Shown here: positions 18,957 to 28,663 of the stretch, one piece after another | How positions within the stretch are numbered: position 1 is the stretch's first letter | How the letters are laid out: each line of letters opens with the position of its first letter | Made by a program: the position numbers and the translations under genes | Notes under the pieces: model-generated | The model's database searches: none | What the model saw: the letters and a program-made list of their open reading frames with translations, nothing else | Told to the model about the DNA's origin: nothing | NCBI GenBank assembly: GCA_947450025.1 | Contig: CANFTW010000013.1 | Coordinates: forward strand, 33,665 to 97,664 | DNA: 64,000 bases | Reading direction: 5' to 3' | Source: Bacteroidota bacterium | GTDB lineage: Bacteria > Bacteroidota > Bacteroidia > B-17B0 > Aurantibacillaceae

Positions 18957-19331
18957 CTATTCAGTGATGGCAATATCTTTCACTAAATTTTCTTTATTTC
19001 TTAAAGAAACAGACAATCCACCTTTAACAAGATACGGAGATGGAATATCTAAATCTCTTCCAACAGCGTATACATAATAGGTGCCTTTATAGAAAGAAAT
19101 ACTATAATTTCCACTTGCATCTGCTTGAACATAAGTATCATACAGTTTATAATCATCGCCTGGAAATTCAGTAGCATTAAATTTTACATAAACATAAGCA
19201 TCTGCAATTGGCTTATCATGATGCTTGACAACTCCTTTTAAAGTGGCTTTTCCTCCAGTTTGATTTTTTTTACACGATCCTAAAGAACCTAATAATATAG
19301 TAAGAATAAATAGTTTAGCGATGGTTTTCAT
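18957..19331 (-). CDS. Small lipoprotein with carboxypeptidase-regulatory-like domain
   Basis: A 124-residue lipoprotein: signal peptide with lipobox LGSC (Cys20), then an Ig-like domain of the carboxypeptidase-regulatory type (ATLKGVVKHHDKPIADAYVYV ... YNYSISF-like SGNYSISFYKGTYYVYAVG). It lies 9 bp downstream of the MbnH-type diheme gene and is most likely the third gene of the mbnP-mbnH operon. The function is unknown; the context suggests a structural or docking partner of the copper/haem pair. Confidence 0.7.
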   Translation of the reverse strand: MKTIAKLFILTILLGSLGSCKKNQTGGKATLKGVVKHHDKPIADAYVYVKFNATEFPGDDYKLYDTYVQADASGNYSISFYKGTYYVYAVGRDLDIPSPYLVKGGLSVSLRNKENLVKDIAITE

Positions 19332-19340
19332 AATTTATAT

Positions 19341-20372
19341 TTAATGGATTTCGGAATATCGATAATCAGTTAAAAATTTAGTATCCGTTAATGTTTTTAA
19401 AAAGACAATAATGTCATTTTTTTCTTGAATAGTCATCGTAATACCAGAGGATAACTGTGGATCGAGAGTTGGACTTGACACAATCCCTGAAATATAATGT
19501 GTTAAACATTGATCTAAAGTATAAAAACGGCCATCATGCATATAAGGTGCTGTTTTTTCAATATTTCGTAATGAAGGTGTTTTAAATTTATACTTATCTA
19601 AGGGATTACCTGTAATTCTTGCTCTTCCACTATCGTGTAAAGCAATATTGACACTTAGTCCAATATTTCTAAAATTATAATCGCTGAATAAAGGTTCTTT
19701 ATGGCAAGATGCACATTTTTGGACAAATAAGTTATACCCTGATTGTTCTTGTGTTGTAAAATTATCTTTGCCAGATTTTACATTATCATATTTACTATTA
19801 TAAGAATACATCGTCCCCATAAACTGAGCAATGGCTTTAAAAATACGCTGAGAATTAATCGTATCATTACCATACGCTTTTGTAAATAATTGTCGATACT
19901 TGTTACTAGTGGATAATTTTTGAATAACATTAGACAAAGACTCATTCATTTCCACTGGATTTGTGATGGGACCTAAAGGCATTACTTCTATATTTAAAAT
20001 GCCTCCATCGTGCATGAAATAGGGATTCCAATTTAAATTTTGAATGGCCGGAGCATTACGATTACCTAATAAGCCATTAATTCCATGGCTAAAATCATGA
20101 CCCGAATTTGAAAATGCGGCAAATTGCTGATGACATGAACCACATGAAATAGCGTTATTTGAAGATAGAATAGGGTCATAAAATAAATTTCGACCTAAAG
20201 TAAAGCCATCTAAGGTTAAAGGGTTATTATTGAAATTATAATGAGGAGTAGGCCAACCTGGCGGAATAATTTCTTTGACGCTCTCTGCGGTAACTGCTGG
20301 CTTAATTTCAGGATCAACCGAACATGATACAATAACTACTGCTAAAAAACTTATAAATAATATTTTTTTCAT
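19341..20372 (-). CDS. MbnH/MauG-type diheme cytochrome c peroxidase-family lipoprotein
   Basis: A 343-residue diheme enzyme. Haem sites are CGSCH at residues 77-81 and CASCH at 220-224, with conserved FMHDGG near 119-124 and PYMHDGRF near the C-terminus. The N-terminus has a lipobox-like IVSC (Cys17). The bacterial cytochrome c peroxidase/MauG superfamily includes both peroxidases and enzymes that modify protein residues. Because the preceding gene (gap of 1 bp) encodes an MbnP-family protein, this is best read as MbnH, the enzyme that oxidises an MbnP tryptophan to kynurenine in the characterised methanotroph case. The specificity here is inferred from context. Confidence 0.88.
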   Translation of the reverse strand: MKKILFISFLAVVIVSCSVDPEIKPAVTAESVKEIIPPGWPTPHYNFNNNPLTLDGFTLGRNLFYDPILSSNNAISCGSCHQQFAAFSNSGHDFSHGINGLLGNRNAPAIQNLNWNPYFMHDGGILNIEVMPLGPITNPVEMNESLSNVIQKLSTSNKYRQLFTKAYGNDTINSQRIFKAIAQFMGTMYSYNSKYDNVKSGKDNFTTQEQSGYNLFVQKCASCHKEPLFSDYNFRNIGLSVNIALHDSGRARITGNPLDKYKFKTPSLRNIEKTAPYMHDGRFYTLDQCLTHYISGIVSSPTLDPQLSSGITMTIQEKNDIIVFLKTLTDTKFLTDYRYSEIH

Positions 20373-20373
20373 G

Positions 20374-21156
20374 CTAATTAGTAACTGAAATTACAGAAAA
20401 CATTGTTGCGTAATTATCTGCCATGGCGCTTGATTCATTCCCAATACCTGTAATAACACTAGCAGTATTGAAATCAGAAAAATTGGGGCTTATAAACCAT
20501 TTATATAAATCGGCTTGTAAACTTAATATTGGTGTATGATTTTTTGTAACGATAGCATTGTTTGGAAATGATAAAGACACTTGTCTAATTCCTTTAAATT
20601 TTCCGCCATAACCTCCAATGTGGTATACTAGCTTTTTAGTTAGTTGAGTTGATTGAGGAGAATGTCCTTCCATTTTTGCCATAATATAACCAGTGTTCCA
20701 ATCCCAAAACATATCATTTATAGGATCTAATGCTCCCGATTGCGCCCCAGAAAAATTTCTTACTGAATCTACACCAATTAAAAAATTAATAGAAGCATAT
20801 TGCTCTGAAGGTATTTTTTTTACCATTAAGTGAAGTGTATTAGGATCCGCTTGATTAACAAAATAATAGCTTTCTGCTTCAGTATAAGTATGTCCAGAAA
20901 CTGAAACTAATTTAACATTGCTAATATAGTATTTAAAAATATCGACTGAAAAAGTATCATTACTCGCACTAACATAAGTTGCAGTGCTTAAACTTAAAGG
21001 TGCGCCATTAACAACATTACCAATATGAATTTCTAAAAACCCAGTTGTATCGTTTACTATTGATGTTGGAAATGGTTCAGGTGGAGTAATGGTTTCTTTT
21101 TTACAAGATACTAAAAGACCCGAGAGAATAATAAGTAAAATAGAGATTTTTTTCAT
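20374..21156 (-). CDS. MbnP family copper-binding lipoprotein
   Basis: A 260-residue lipoprotein (lipobox LVSC, Cys18). MbnP-family features are FKYYISNVKLV, FLIGVDS, SGALDP and the strongly conserved MFWDWNTGYIMAKMEG (W151 and W153), then YHIGG. In methanotroph MbnP a tryptophan is converted to kynurenine and contributes to Cu(I) binding. W151/W153 are candidate sites, though which one is modified cannot be told. The frame extends to 21201, but the ATG at 21156 gives a proper signal peptide. It is the first gene of the three-gene operon with the diheme enzyme and a small lipoprotein. Confidence 0.87.
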   Translation of the reverse strand: MKKISILLIILSGLLVSCKKETITPPEPFPTSIVNDTTGFLEIHIGNVVNGAPLSLSTATYVSASNDTFSVDIFKYYISNVKLVSVSGHTYTEAESYYFVNQADPNTLHLMVKKIPSEQYASINFLIGVDSVRNFSGAQSGALDPINDMFWDWNTGYIMAKMEGHSPQSTQLTKKLVYHIGGYGGKFKGIRQVSLSFPNNAIVTKNHTPILSLQADLYKWFISPNFSDFNTASVITGIGNESSAMADNYATMFSVISVTN

Positions 21157-21202
21157 GAACAAAACTTTCTCAAATTTACTGTTTTTTGAAATAAATAGCA
21201 AG

Positions 21203-22708
21203 TTACTCTACAAACCAACCAATTAAACGACGACGTAATTTGCTGGTGTAGGTTTGTGTTTGATAATCGGTATAATTATTAGTAGCATTAATACATTTAG
21301 CAAACTGTTTTACACGGTATTTGACTTCTTCATTTAATAAATCAAATAATTCAAAAGCTTCATCAAAATCTGCTGCGTTATCTTTTATACGTCCAAAGTG
21401 GTCATCTAGTGACTGATCCAATACTGTTTGAGGTTTTAATCCTTTTCGTAAACATTGTAAATAACGCTCACGAACAATAAAAGCCTCGGCAGATGAATTT
21501 AAGAAACGAGCTTTAATGTCATCAGGTAACTCGTAATCGTTTTCTAACTCATAATCCCACTCGTCTTTATAACGTTGTTCTAAATATAAATGTGGGGCTA
21601 CAAATACATGTTTCCAATCAATAGGAAATTGCCATAAATTAAAACGCCTGGAGTTATTACCTAAATCAACAATACTAAATTTCTTTTTATGAGGCAGAAC
21701 ACGAGAACCACGACCAATCATTTGATGATACAATGTCAATGATTTGGTAGCACGATTTAAAATAATTGTTTCAACTTCAGGTTCATCAAAACCAGTGGTT
21801 AAAATACTTACTGAACTTAAAATACCATCTTTAGTGTTTCTAAACCAATCTAAAGTTTCTGCTCTATCTCGATCACTAAATGTGCTATCCAAATATCGAA
21901 TAGGGTAGCCTTTTGCTTTAAATGAATTATATACTGCTATACTTGTTAAAATACCTGCATTAAATATTAGCGTTTTGGTTCCTTTTCCAATTTCTTCATA
22001 AGCATCTAATAACTTGCCTTGCATCATCGCTTGAGTATATAACATCTCATGTGAACCCGTGGTAAACTCACCATTATTACCAACGCGCAAAGTACTTAAA
22101 TTGACGTCGTTAGAGTAGGTAACTCCTTCGGCTAAAAAGCCTTGATCAATTAATGAAGCGATACTTTCTCCTACAATGATTTCTTTATAGGTTTGATAAA
22201 GAGGTAGCTTTTTATTACTACTTAAGGGTGTAGCTGTGACGCCAAGTATATTAACACTTTCAAAATAATGAAAAATTTTACGGAACGAATTATAGTGAGC
22301 CTCATCTACAATTACTAATCCAATATCTTCTAAAAATTGTTCGTCCTCTTGTAAACGATTATTTAAGGTTTCTACTAAAGCAGTGAAACTTTGAAAATCA
22401 CTTTGTTGTGTTAACGTTTTAACTTCAGAATTGATGACCTTATTTTTAATACCAATACCCCCTAAAACATCAGAAGTTTGTTTACTTAACTCAATACGAT
22501 GTGTTAAAATTAAAACTTTACGATTAAAATGATTGATGTAACGTTTGGCTATTTCTGAAAAAATAATCGTTTTACCGCCACCAGTTGGCAACTGAAATAA
22601 AATATTTTCATTAGGCTTTGCATCTTTAAGCTTATTGAAAATAGTATTAACAGCCTCTTCTTGATAGGGGTATAATTGACGAGTTGATGTAGTTTCTTCT
22701 GTTTCCAA
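21203..22708 (-). CDS. SF2 DEAH-box helicase, RadD-like
   Basis: A 501-residue superfamily 2 helicase. Q-motif-like LYPYQEEAV is followed by Walker A PTGGGKT (41-47), DEAH (135-138), the VTATP motif III equivalent, and motif V/VI ILTTGFDEPEVETII and HQMIGRGSR. About 150 residues of C-terminal extension have no motif that I recognise. It resembles RadD (YejH) and type III restriction-like helicases. No methylase or restriction partner is nearby, so a general DNA-repair role is more likely than restriction. It may be transcribed ahead of the mbnP operon, 46 bp away. Confidence 0.85.
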   Translation of the reverse strand: METEETTSTRQLYPYQEEAVNTIFNKLKDAKPNENILFQLPTGGGKTIIFSEIAKRYINHFNRKVLILTHRIELSKQTSDVLGGIGIKNKVINSEVKTLTQQSDFQSFTALVETLNNRLQEDEQFLEDIGLVIVDEAHYNSFRKIFHYFESVNILGVTATPLSSNKKLPLYQTYKEIIVGESIASLIDQGFLAEGVTYSNDVNLSTLRVGNNGEFTTGSHEMLYTQAMMQGKLLDAYEEIGKGTKTLIFNAGILTSIAVYNSFKAKGYPIRYLDSTFSDRDRAETLDWFRNTKDGILSSVSILTTGFDEPEVETIILNRATKSLTLYHQMIGRGSRVLPHKKKFSIVDLGNNSRRFNLWQFPIDWKHVFVAPHLYLEQRYKDEWDYELENDYELPDDIKARFLNSSAEAFIVRERYLQCLRKGLKPQTVLDQSLDDHFGRIKDNAADFDEAFELFDLLNEEVKYRVKQFAKCINATNNYTDYQTQTYTSKLRRRLIGWFVE

Positions 22709-22805
22709 CGTTCAAAAAAATTAGCCTATAAACTTAGGATTTTTTTTGATTGAACAATATAAAACCTAGAAATAAAAAGTAAAGAGTTATTGACAATTTA
22801 ATAAA

Positions 22806-23858
22806 TTATCTCATTATTGTAACATTACCTTTATACTGTTTTTCTTTTCCATCATTAAAAATATAGAAGTAAGTTCCCGTTGGTAACTCATTTCCTAGAT
22901 AAGTTCCATTCCAAGTGTTACTGTAGTTTGTCGCATTAAACACCATCTTACCATAACGGTTATATATTTTTAAATTATTATCAGGATATTTTTCAACATT
23001 ACCAATATAAAACACATCATTATCACCGTCGTTGTTAGGTGTAAAGGCACTATAAAAAAATAATAGCTCACCTCCTCGCACTGTAACCGTTATATCATCA
23101 CTAGCATAACATCCATGTTGATCAACTGAATATAAGGTATATGTAGTATTAGTGGTTGGCCATGCATCTGGCTGCGCAGTTGAAATATATTTAATATTAT
23201 ATTCCGGTTGCCACCAATATGTTGTACCACCTGTTCCAATGAGAGTAATAGTATTTCCTTCATCAATTGTTGTATCTGCACCAGCACTAACATAAGGTGG
23301 TCTAAATGCAGTGACAGTTACCATTGAAACATTATTTGGACACAATCCATCTGATACAGTTAATGTATAAACAGTAGTTACCGATGGAGAAGCAAATGGC
23401 CTGACTGATGAGGAATTATCTAAACCCGAAGAGGGAGACCAACTATACGTATGAAAGGCATTATTATTATTGGAAGCACCTATAAACACACCTGTCATTT
23501 GACCATAGCAATATCCAGTATCAATACCTGCACCAAACGTATATATTTTATCAATATTAATACTTTTTGTACTTGATACAATTGTTGTATCATAATCAGT
23601 AACCGTAAGTGTATAGGTAATATCTGAAGTAACTCCAATAGCTATAGGATTAGGAACAATGGATGAATTTAAATAAGTAGTAGGTAACCATTGAAATTTA
23701 TATGGAGGGGTGCCGCCCGTTGCACTTGGAGCTGCACCTAAAGTTACACTGTTATTAATACAAATTGTAATATTTGCACCTGCATGCGCAGTTAATTGTG
23801 CTAAAGCCTCATTAAAAAAACAAAGACAAGAAATAATATACAAAAGTGCTTTTTTCAT
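22806..23858 (-). CDS. Secreted protein with T9SS type B (CHU_C) sorting domain
   Basis: A 350-residue exported protein: signal peptide about 1-20 (ending ALAQ), three PKD/Ig-like repeats (each with a pattern such as YTLTVTD, YTLTVSDG and YTLYSVD), then the gliding-motility-associated C-terminal domain (SAFTPNNDGDNDVFYIGNVE, IYNRYGKMVFN, WNGTYLGNELPTGTYFYIF). The type B tail directs export through the type IX system and usually leaves the protein attached or released without the A-LPS type A route. No enzymatic domain is seen; an adhesin or matrix role is inferred. Confidence 0.85.
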   Translation of the reverse strand: MKKALLYIISCLCFFNEALAQLTAHAGANITICINNSVTLGAAPSATGGTPPYKFQWLPTTYLNSSIVPNPIAIGVTSDITYTLTVTDYDTTIVSSTKSINIDKIYTFGAGIDTGYCYGQMTGVFIGASNNNNAFHTYSWSPSSGLDNSSSVRPFASPSVTTVYTLTVSDGLCPNNVSMVTVTAFRPPYVSAGADTTIDEGNTITLIGTGGTTYWWQPEYNIKYISTAQPDAWPTTNTTYTLYSVDQHGCYASDDITVTVRGGELLFFYSAFTPNNDGDNDVFYIGNVEKYPDNNLKIYNRYGKMVFNATNYSNTWNGTYLGNELPTGTYFYIFNDGKEKQYKGNVTIMR

Positions 23859-23926
23859 TTACACAAATGTAAAAAAAGAAATGAAATGAACATGATTATT
23901 GAGGTTAAATGGCTAGTATAGTATAC

Positions 23927-24655
23927 CTACCAAATTTCAAAGTTATTATAAATCATAATCTTACCCCACTTCTCTTTGCCAAAATCTTTTTCAAGTTGTG
24001 TTTTTAACTCTTTGGTTTTATAAATTTTTTGCTTAGACTTTTTTAGAGTCAGTATGTTCATTTCAGGTTTTACCATCTCAATGCTTTTTGCAAAATAAAT
24101 GATTCCTCCATCCTCGGTTGCTAAACCCAAAATAGCACCAGGTAAGCCTACAAAACTTTCTGGACCTGTTGATACTGAAATTTCAGAACAAAACCAAGCA
24201 TATATTCTTGTAGAATCATTTGCTTGCCAAATAGCTTTACGACATGTATATCCACAAATAGTTCGTTTACTATCAGTCATTTTCCATTTAAATGATCTAA
24301 CTGTATCAGAAATTAAAAATTGCTCCCCCCATATTTTTTTAACAGTAAAACGAGTATGGGTATTTAAATTTTGATAAACTTCATTTTTTGTGGTTGACCA
24401 ACTCATACGGTCAACTAAATCACTCTCTTGCGGTTTAAAGGAGGTGAGCGAATCGTTAAAGTACAATTCAAATACATCTAATTTGTTTTTATCTTCCTCT
24501 CTTAACCATTCTTTAACATCACTATTATTTTTAAATTTTTTATATAAATTAGTTTTACGTTCATAGGTAATTTTACCATAGGTGATTTGAGACATCACCG
24601 AAGATGACATCAACCAATAAACGAAAATGACGCAGATTGCTGTTTTAATATTCAT
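23927..24655 (-). CDS. GLPGLI family protein
   Basis: A 242-residue exported protein (signal peptide about 1-22, ending VMSQ). It carries the eponymous motif as SFVGLPGAILGLATEDGG, after ICGYTCRKA and an acid-bounded WFCSEISVSTGP strand. The function of GLPGLI proteins is unknown. Its start overlaps the upstream receptor gene by 11 bp, a coupling common for this family, which suggests that the two act together at the outer membrane. Confidence 0.88.
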   Translation of the reverse strand: MNIKTAICVIFVYWLMSSSVMSQITYGKITYERKTNLYKKFKNNSDVKEWLREEDKNKLDVFELYFNDSLTSFKPQESDLVDRMSWSTTKNEVYQNLNTHTRFTVKKIWGEQFLISDTVRSFKWKMTDSKRTICGYTCRKAIWQANDSTRIYAWFCSEISVSTGPESFVGLPGAILGLATEDGGIIYFAKSIEMVKPEMNILTLKKSKQKIYKTKELKTQLEKDFGKEKWGKIMIYNNFEIW

Positions 24656-27383
24656 CTTCTTCTTTAACTTTATTACTATTAAACTTAAAAGTAGCTTTTA
24701 ATAAAAAATAACGAGAAATAATATTTGTTTTAATATCGGTAATGACATTACTGCTGATATCTCGATCAACACTGATATTTTGATTAAGCATATCATAAGC
24801 ATAAAATCCTAAGATAAAACTCTCATTCTTTAAAAACGTTTTTGATAGAGAAGCATTCCATACTAAGTAATTAATATTATAACCATTACTTCGCTTATTA
24901 TTTATTGTATAATTAGCATCGCTTTCTAAGATAAATTTCTTTGGTAATTTTGCCAGAATATTTCCACTTAACCCTTGAGAAGAGTAGGGTTTATTACTAT
25001 TATTATTTAAGGTTGAAACAGATAGGTTGTATGAATAAAACCCATTAACACCAGCTGAAAATTTATCAAAATTAACATTTACCGCTAGGCTCACGCTGCT
25101 TCTAATATCTTTTGTCGTATTCTCTAAACCATTAATAAATATTTTATTACTTGCATAAGAGGCATTCCCATTTGGCTCTATAATTAATTTTTTCTTAAAA
25201 AATGGAATACTTGTTCCTATATAACCATTCACATTATAGTTACCATTCACATTAATTGATTGAGAAACAGTTCGTCCAATCGTATCATAAGATGTTGCAT
25301 TTGTAATATCATGATTGGTATAAATGTAATTAATACCTAACCATGTATATTTTCCGCTAATCGATTTCCAGGAATTAAAATTTAATCCGACTTCATGGCT
25401 AAATGTTGGCAACAAATTTGGATTACCAATATTAATAAAATTAGGATTGGAATTATCTCTTACAGGTTGTAATTGATTAATAGTAGGATTAAACGAACTT
25501 GTTTTATAATTAATATCAATGACTTTGCTATCCGAAAACTTATAACGAAGGGTTGAGAATGGCAGGATATTATTAAAATTTTGAGTAATATGTTGTGATT
25601 TAAATAAGTTGTTATTATTTACAAATACATTTCGCGCTTTAGTTCCAATGGTAAATCGCATTTTTTTAACCTCGTAAATAAATTTTAATCCAGCACGATT
25701 AATTTGTTTCACATTCACAAAATTATTTGTTAAGGTCGAATCAAGTTGATTGTACTCACCACCAATATTGTTAAGTGCCGTTTTGTTTTGTTTACTATTA
25801 TAATACATGAAATCATAGGAGAGTTCAAGTTTTATTTTTTTAGTCAAAGGTTCAGTAAAAATAGCACCAGCTATATGGCTTTGATTTATATTGATACTTT
25901 TCTTTTTTTGATTAACTGGATTAAAGGATAAACTTGTGTCTGTATAAAAATAGTTATCTGTTTTTAAAATACCATCTGAATTATTTTCTGATAAAGTGTT
26001 TCCATAGCTTAATAAAAGTAACCGATCTTTTTTCTTAAAACGTTTACTGAGTTTTAAATTATTTGAGATATCGTAACCATCTCCTTTACTTGTTGTATTA
26101 ATAGAAGTGTTTCTAGTTTTAACATTATCATTTCTTATAAAATCTGTTTCATCAATACTAGCTGAACGATTAGATAATACTTTTATTTTAGAATTAAATG
26201 TAAAATCGGTTAACGAATCTATTTTTTGTTCGATACCAACATTAATAGCATGAGCTTCATTTTTCTGAATGGATTCCGTCAAATTAGCCGATGTATAGCT
26301 GGTGTCGGTTAAAAAATACTGAGCTGTTTTTGTTGCTTTAGAATTGATTTGACTGCTATTATAGGAGTAGTTAATGTTTAATTTAGTGTTTTTAAAAATC
26401 TTATCTGTATAATAAAAACCAGATTTAATAGTTTGAGGAATTCCTAAGGTTTGATTATTAGAATAGCTCATATACATATCACCATTGTCATTTTGGCCTT
26501 GATTAAATTCGTTATTTAAACCATATTTAAATACATCATCCCATCCAAAACTTGAATTTGGTGTGTTACTTGCTAAACCAAAAACCGAAACTTTTAATTT
26601 CTTTTTAAAATAATTGGATAAAGCTTCGCCTTCATAAAATTTTTGAAAATCACTTGCGCCACTGAGTTTACCGAAGTATCCTTTTTTAGCTTCATCTTTT
26701 AATTTTAAATTTAAAATCTTTTGAGTTTCTTCTCCAGTACTTGAATTAGCAACATCATCACTCTTCTTTTCATAAACTTGAACAGATTCTATTGCACTTG
26801 CATTTAAATTTCGAGTGGCCACTGTCGGGTCAGTTCCAAAAAACTCATCTCCATCAACCAATACTTTATCTACAGCTTTTCCTTGCGTTGTAATTTTACC
26901 ATCCTTATCAACTTTTAATCCAGGTAATTTTTTTAATAAATCTTCAACAGTGGCATTCGCTTTTGTTTTAAAAGAATCTGCTGTGTAAATTAAAGTGTCT
27001 CCTTTATAATATATAGGATCTTTAAAGGCAAAAATCGTAACTTCATCTAACGACACATTTTTAGGCTGCAAAATAATTTTACCAAAATCATATTCTAAAT
27101 TTTTTTTATCTCCAAAGATAAAATAACCCATATCGGCAAACTTTGGATGAGAAATGACAACTTGATAGGTATCAATTGGTAATGATTGCAATTTGAAGTT
27201 TCCATTTTCATCTGTCCTTGTAAAATTAACAAGGGTTGAATCCATTAACTTAATAGCCATCACAACTGCATTTACTAATGGACCTTTGGCAACAGTATCT
27301 TGAACCTGACCTGCCACACTTAACTTCTGTGAAAAAGAAGAGATAGCACTTAATAATAAAACATAGAGTAAAAATCTCTTCAT
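24645..27383 (-). CDS. TonB-dependent-receptor-like outer membrane beta-barrel protein
   Basis: A 912-residue outer-membrane protein: signal peptide (1-18), carboxypeptidase-regulatory-like domain (about 20-110), a plug-like region (VEDLLKKLPGLKVDKDGKI, VLVDGDEFFGTDPTVATRNL, AIESVQVYEKK, about 145-235), then a long barrel. It matches the outer-membrane beta-barrel family (PF14905 type), which is receptor-like but lacks the usual SusC features. The ligand is unknown. Overlap with the GLPGLI gene marks a two-gene operon. Calcium- or nutrient-uptake roles are not readable from sequence. Confidence 0.85.
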   Translation of the reverse strand: MKRFLLYVLLLSAISSFSQKLSVAGQVQDTVAKGPLVNAVVMAIKLMDSTLVNFTRTDENGNFKLQSLPIDTYQVVISHPKFADMGYFIFGDKKNLEYDFGKIILQPKNVSLDEVTIFAFKDPIYYKGDTLIYTADSFKTKANATVEDLLKKLPGLKVDKDGKITTQGKAVDKVLVDGDEFFGTDPTVATRNLNASAIESVQVYEKKSDDVANSSTGEETQKILNLKLKDEAKKGYFGKLSGASDFQKFYEGEALSNYFKKKLKVSVFGLASNTPNSSFGWDDVFKYGLNNEFNQGQNDNGDMYMSYSNNQTLGIPQTIKSGFYYTDKIFKNTKLNINYSYNSSQINSKATKTAQYFLTDTSYTSANLTESIQKNEAHAINVGIEQKIDSLTDFTFNSKIKVLSNRSASIDETDFIRNDNVKTRNTSINTTSKGDGYDISNNLKLSKRFKKKDRLLLLSYGNTLSENNSDGILKTDNYFYTDTSLSFNPVNQKKKSININQSHIAGAIFTEPLTKKIKLELSYDFMYYNSKQNKTALNNIGGEYNQLDSTLTNNFVNVKQINRAGLKFIYEVKKMRFTIGTKARNVFVNNNNLFKSQHITQNFNNILPFSTLRYKFSDSKVIDINYKTSSFNPTINQLQPVRDNSNPNFINIGNPNLLPTFSHEVGLNFNSWKSISGKYTWLGINYIYTNHDITNATSYDTIGRTVSQSINVNGNYNVNGYIGTSIPFFKKKLIIEPNGNASYASNKIFINGLENTTKDIRSSVSLAVNVNFDKFSAGVNGFYSYNLSVSTLNNNSNKPYSSQGLSGNILAKLPKKFILESDANYTINNKRSNGYNINYLVWNASLSKTFLKNESFILGFYAYDMLNQNISVDRDISSNVITDIKTNIISRYFLLKATFKFNSNKVKEEDEY

Positions 27384-27522
27384 AAATTTTGCTTGATGCT
27401 AAAAATAATGAAGTTTATAATGCAGGAGTCATCATAAGGTGACAAAAAAAGTTAAATAAATATCTTTTAACGAACATTTTTATTCATTCATGACTAAAAT
27501 AATACGATTCGTATGTATAATA

Positions 27523-28521
27523 TTAAAGTGATTGCATCTTAATCACTAAATCAACTAAGCGGCTACTGTATCCGTATTCATTATCATACCATCCAATAAT
27601 CTTAACTAAATTACCAACAACACTTGTAAAATCTGAATCAAATACAACAGAGTGAGCATTTCCAATAACATCTGTTGAAACTAATGGATCTTCAGTATAT
27701 TCTAAAATACCTTTTAAGTCTGTTTCAGAAGCTTGCTTAAATGCTAGGTTGATTTGTTCAACACTTGGGTATTGAGTTAATACGCAGGTAATATCTGTTA
27801 ATGATCCGTCTGGCACTGGCACTCGCATTCCACATCCTCCTAATTTATTTTCTAAATCAGGAAAAATCTTACCTAATGCTTTAGCTGCACCAGTGCTTGT
27901 AGGTATAATACTCATAGCAGCCGCACGAGCTCTTCTTAAATCTTTATGCGGAGCATCATGTATACGCTGATCTCCAGTATAAGAGTGAACTGTCGTCACA
28001 TAAGCTTCTTCGATACCCCATTGTTTTAAAACCTTTAACATGGGAGAAGCACAGTTCGTTGTGCAAGATGCATTAGAAACAATCGTGTCTGAGGCTAATA
28101 ATAATTCATCATTAACTCCCATTACAATCGTTCTAATATCGTCATCCTTAGCAGGTGCTGATAAAATAATTTTTTTGGCGCCAGCATTTAAATGTTTTTG
28201 AGCAGAAGGCTTATCTAAAAATTTCCCTGTAGCTTCAATAACCACATCAATATCTAATGCTTTCCAAGGCAATCCTTCAGGATCTTTAGAAGCGAATATT
28301 TTTATTTCTTTTCCATTAACATATAAATGATTTTCATCATGAGTTACTTCAGCATTTAACCGACGATGAACAGAATCATATTTTAATAAATGAGCTAAAG
28401 TAGCCGAATCTGTAATATCATTAATAGCAACAATATTAATATTAGGATTAGTAAATGCGCATCTAAAAAACACTCTTCCAATTCTTCCAAAACCATTGAT
28501 GGCAATATTGATTTTTTTCAT
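27523..28521 (-). CDS. gap: Glyceraldehyde-3-phosphate dehydrogenase, type I
   Basis: A 332-residue NAD-dependent enzyme of glycolysis. INGFGRIGR (residues 8-16) is the dinucleotide-binding loop, with D35 after it as in NAD-preferring forms. SNASCTTNC (149-157) holds the catalytic Cys153, and RAAAMSIIPTSTGAAKA and WYDNEYGYSSRL are conserved. The length is normal. It is a single gene with no glycolytic neighbours. Confidence 0.97.
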   Translation of the reverse strand: MKKINIAINGFGRIGRVFFRCAFTNPNINIVAINDITDSATLAHLLKYDSVHRRLNAEVTHDENHLYVNGKEIKIFASKDPEGLPWKALDIDVVIEATGKFLDKPSAQKHLNAGAKKIILSAPAKDDDIRTIVMGVNDELLLASDTIVSNASCTTNCASPMLKVLKQWGIEEAYVTTVHSYTGDQRIHDAPHKDLRRARAAAMSIIPTSTGAAKALGKIFPDLENKLGGCGMRVPVPDGSLTDITCVLTQYPSVEQINLAFKQASETDLKGILEYTEDPLVSTDVIGNAHSVVFDSDFTSVVGNLVKIIGWYDNEYGYSSRLVDLVIKMQSL

Positions 28522-28663
28522 AACACGTCAGTTTATTATTTTAGGACACGTAAATTTAAACAAATAAAAATGTTTTACCTCTAAAAAAGCTAGGTTAATC
28601 TCTTTATATTTTAGTTCACAAATAATTGATTTAGATTTAACTTATCATTTTAACTAAAAAATT

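Noticed and set aside
21203-22708. Part of a restriction or defence system
   Set aside because: The helicase resembles RadD or type III restriction helicases, but no methylase, nuclease or other defence gene is near and the neighbours are housekeeping or copper genes.
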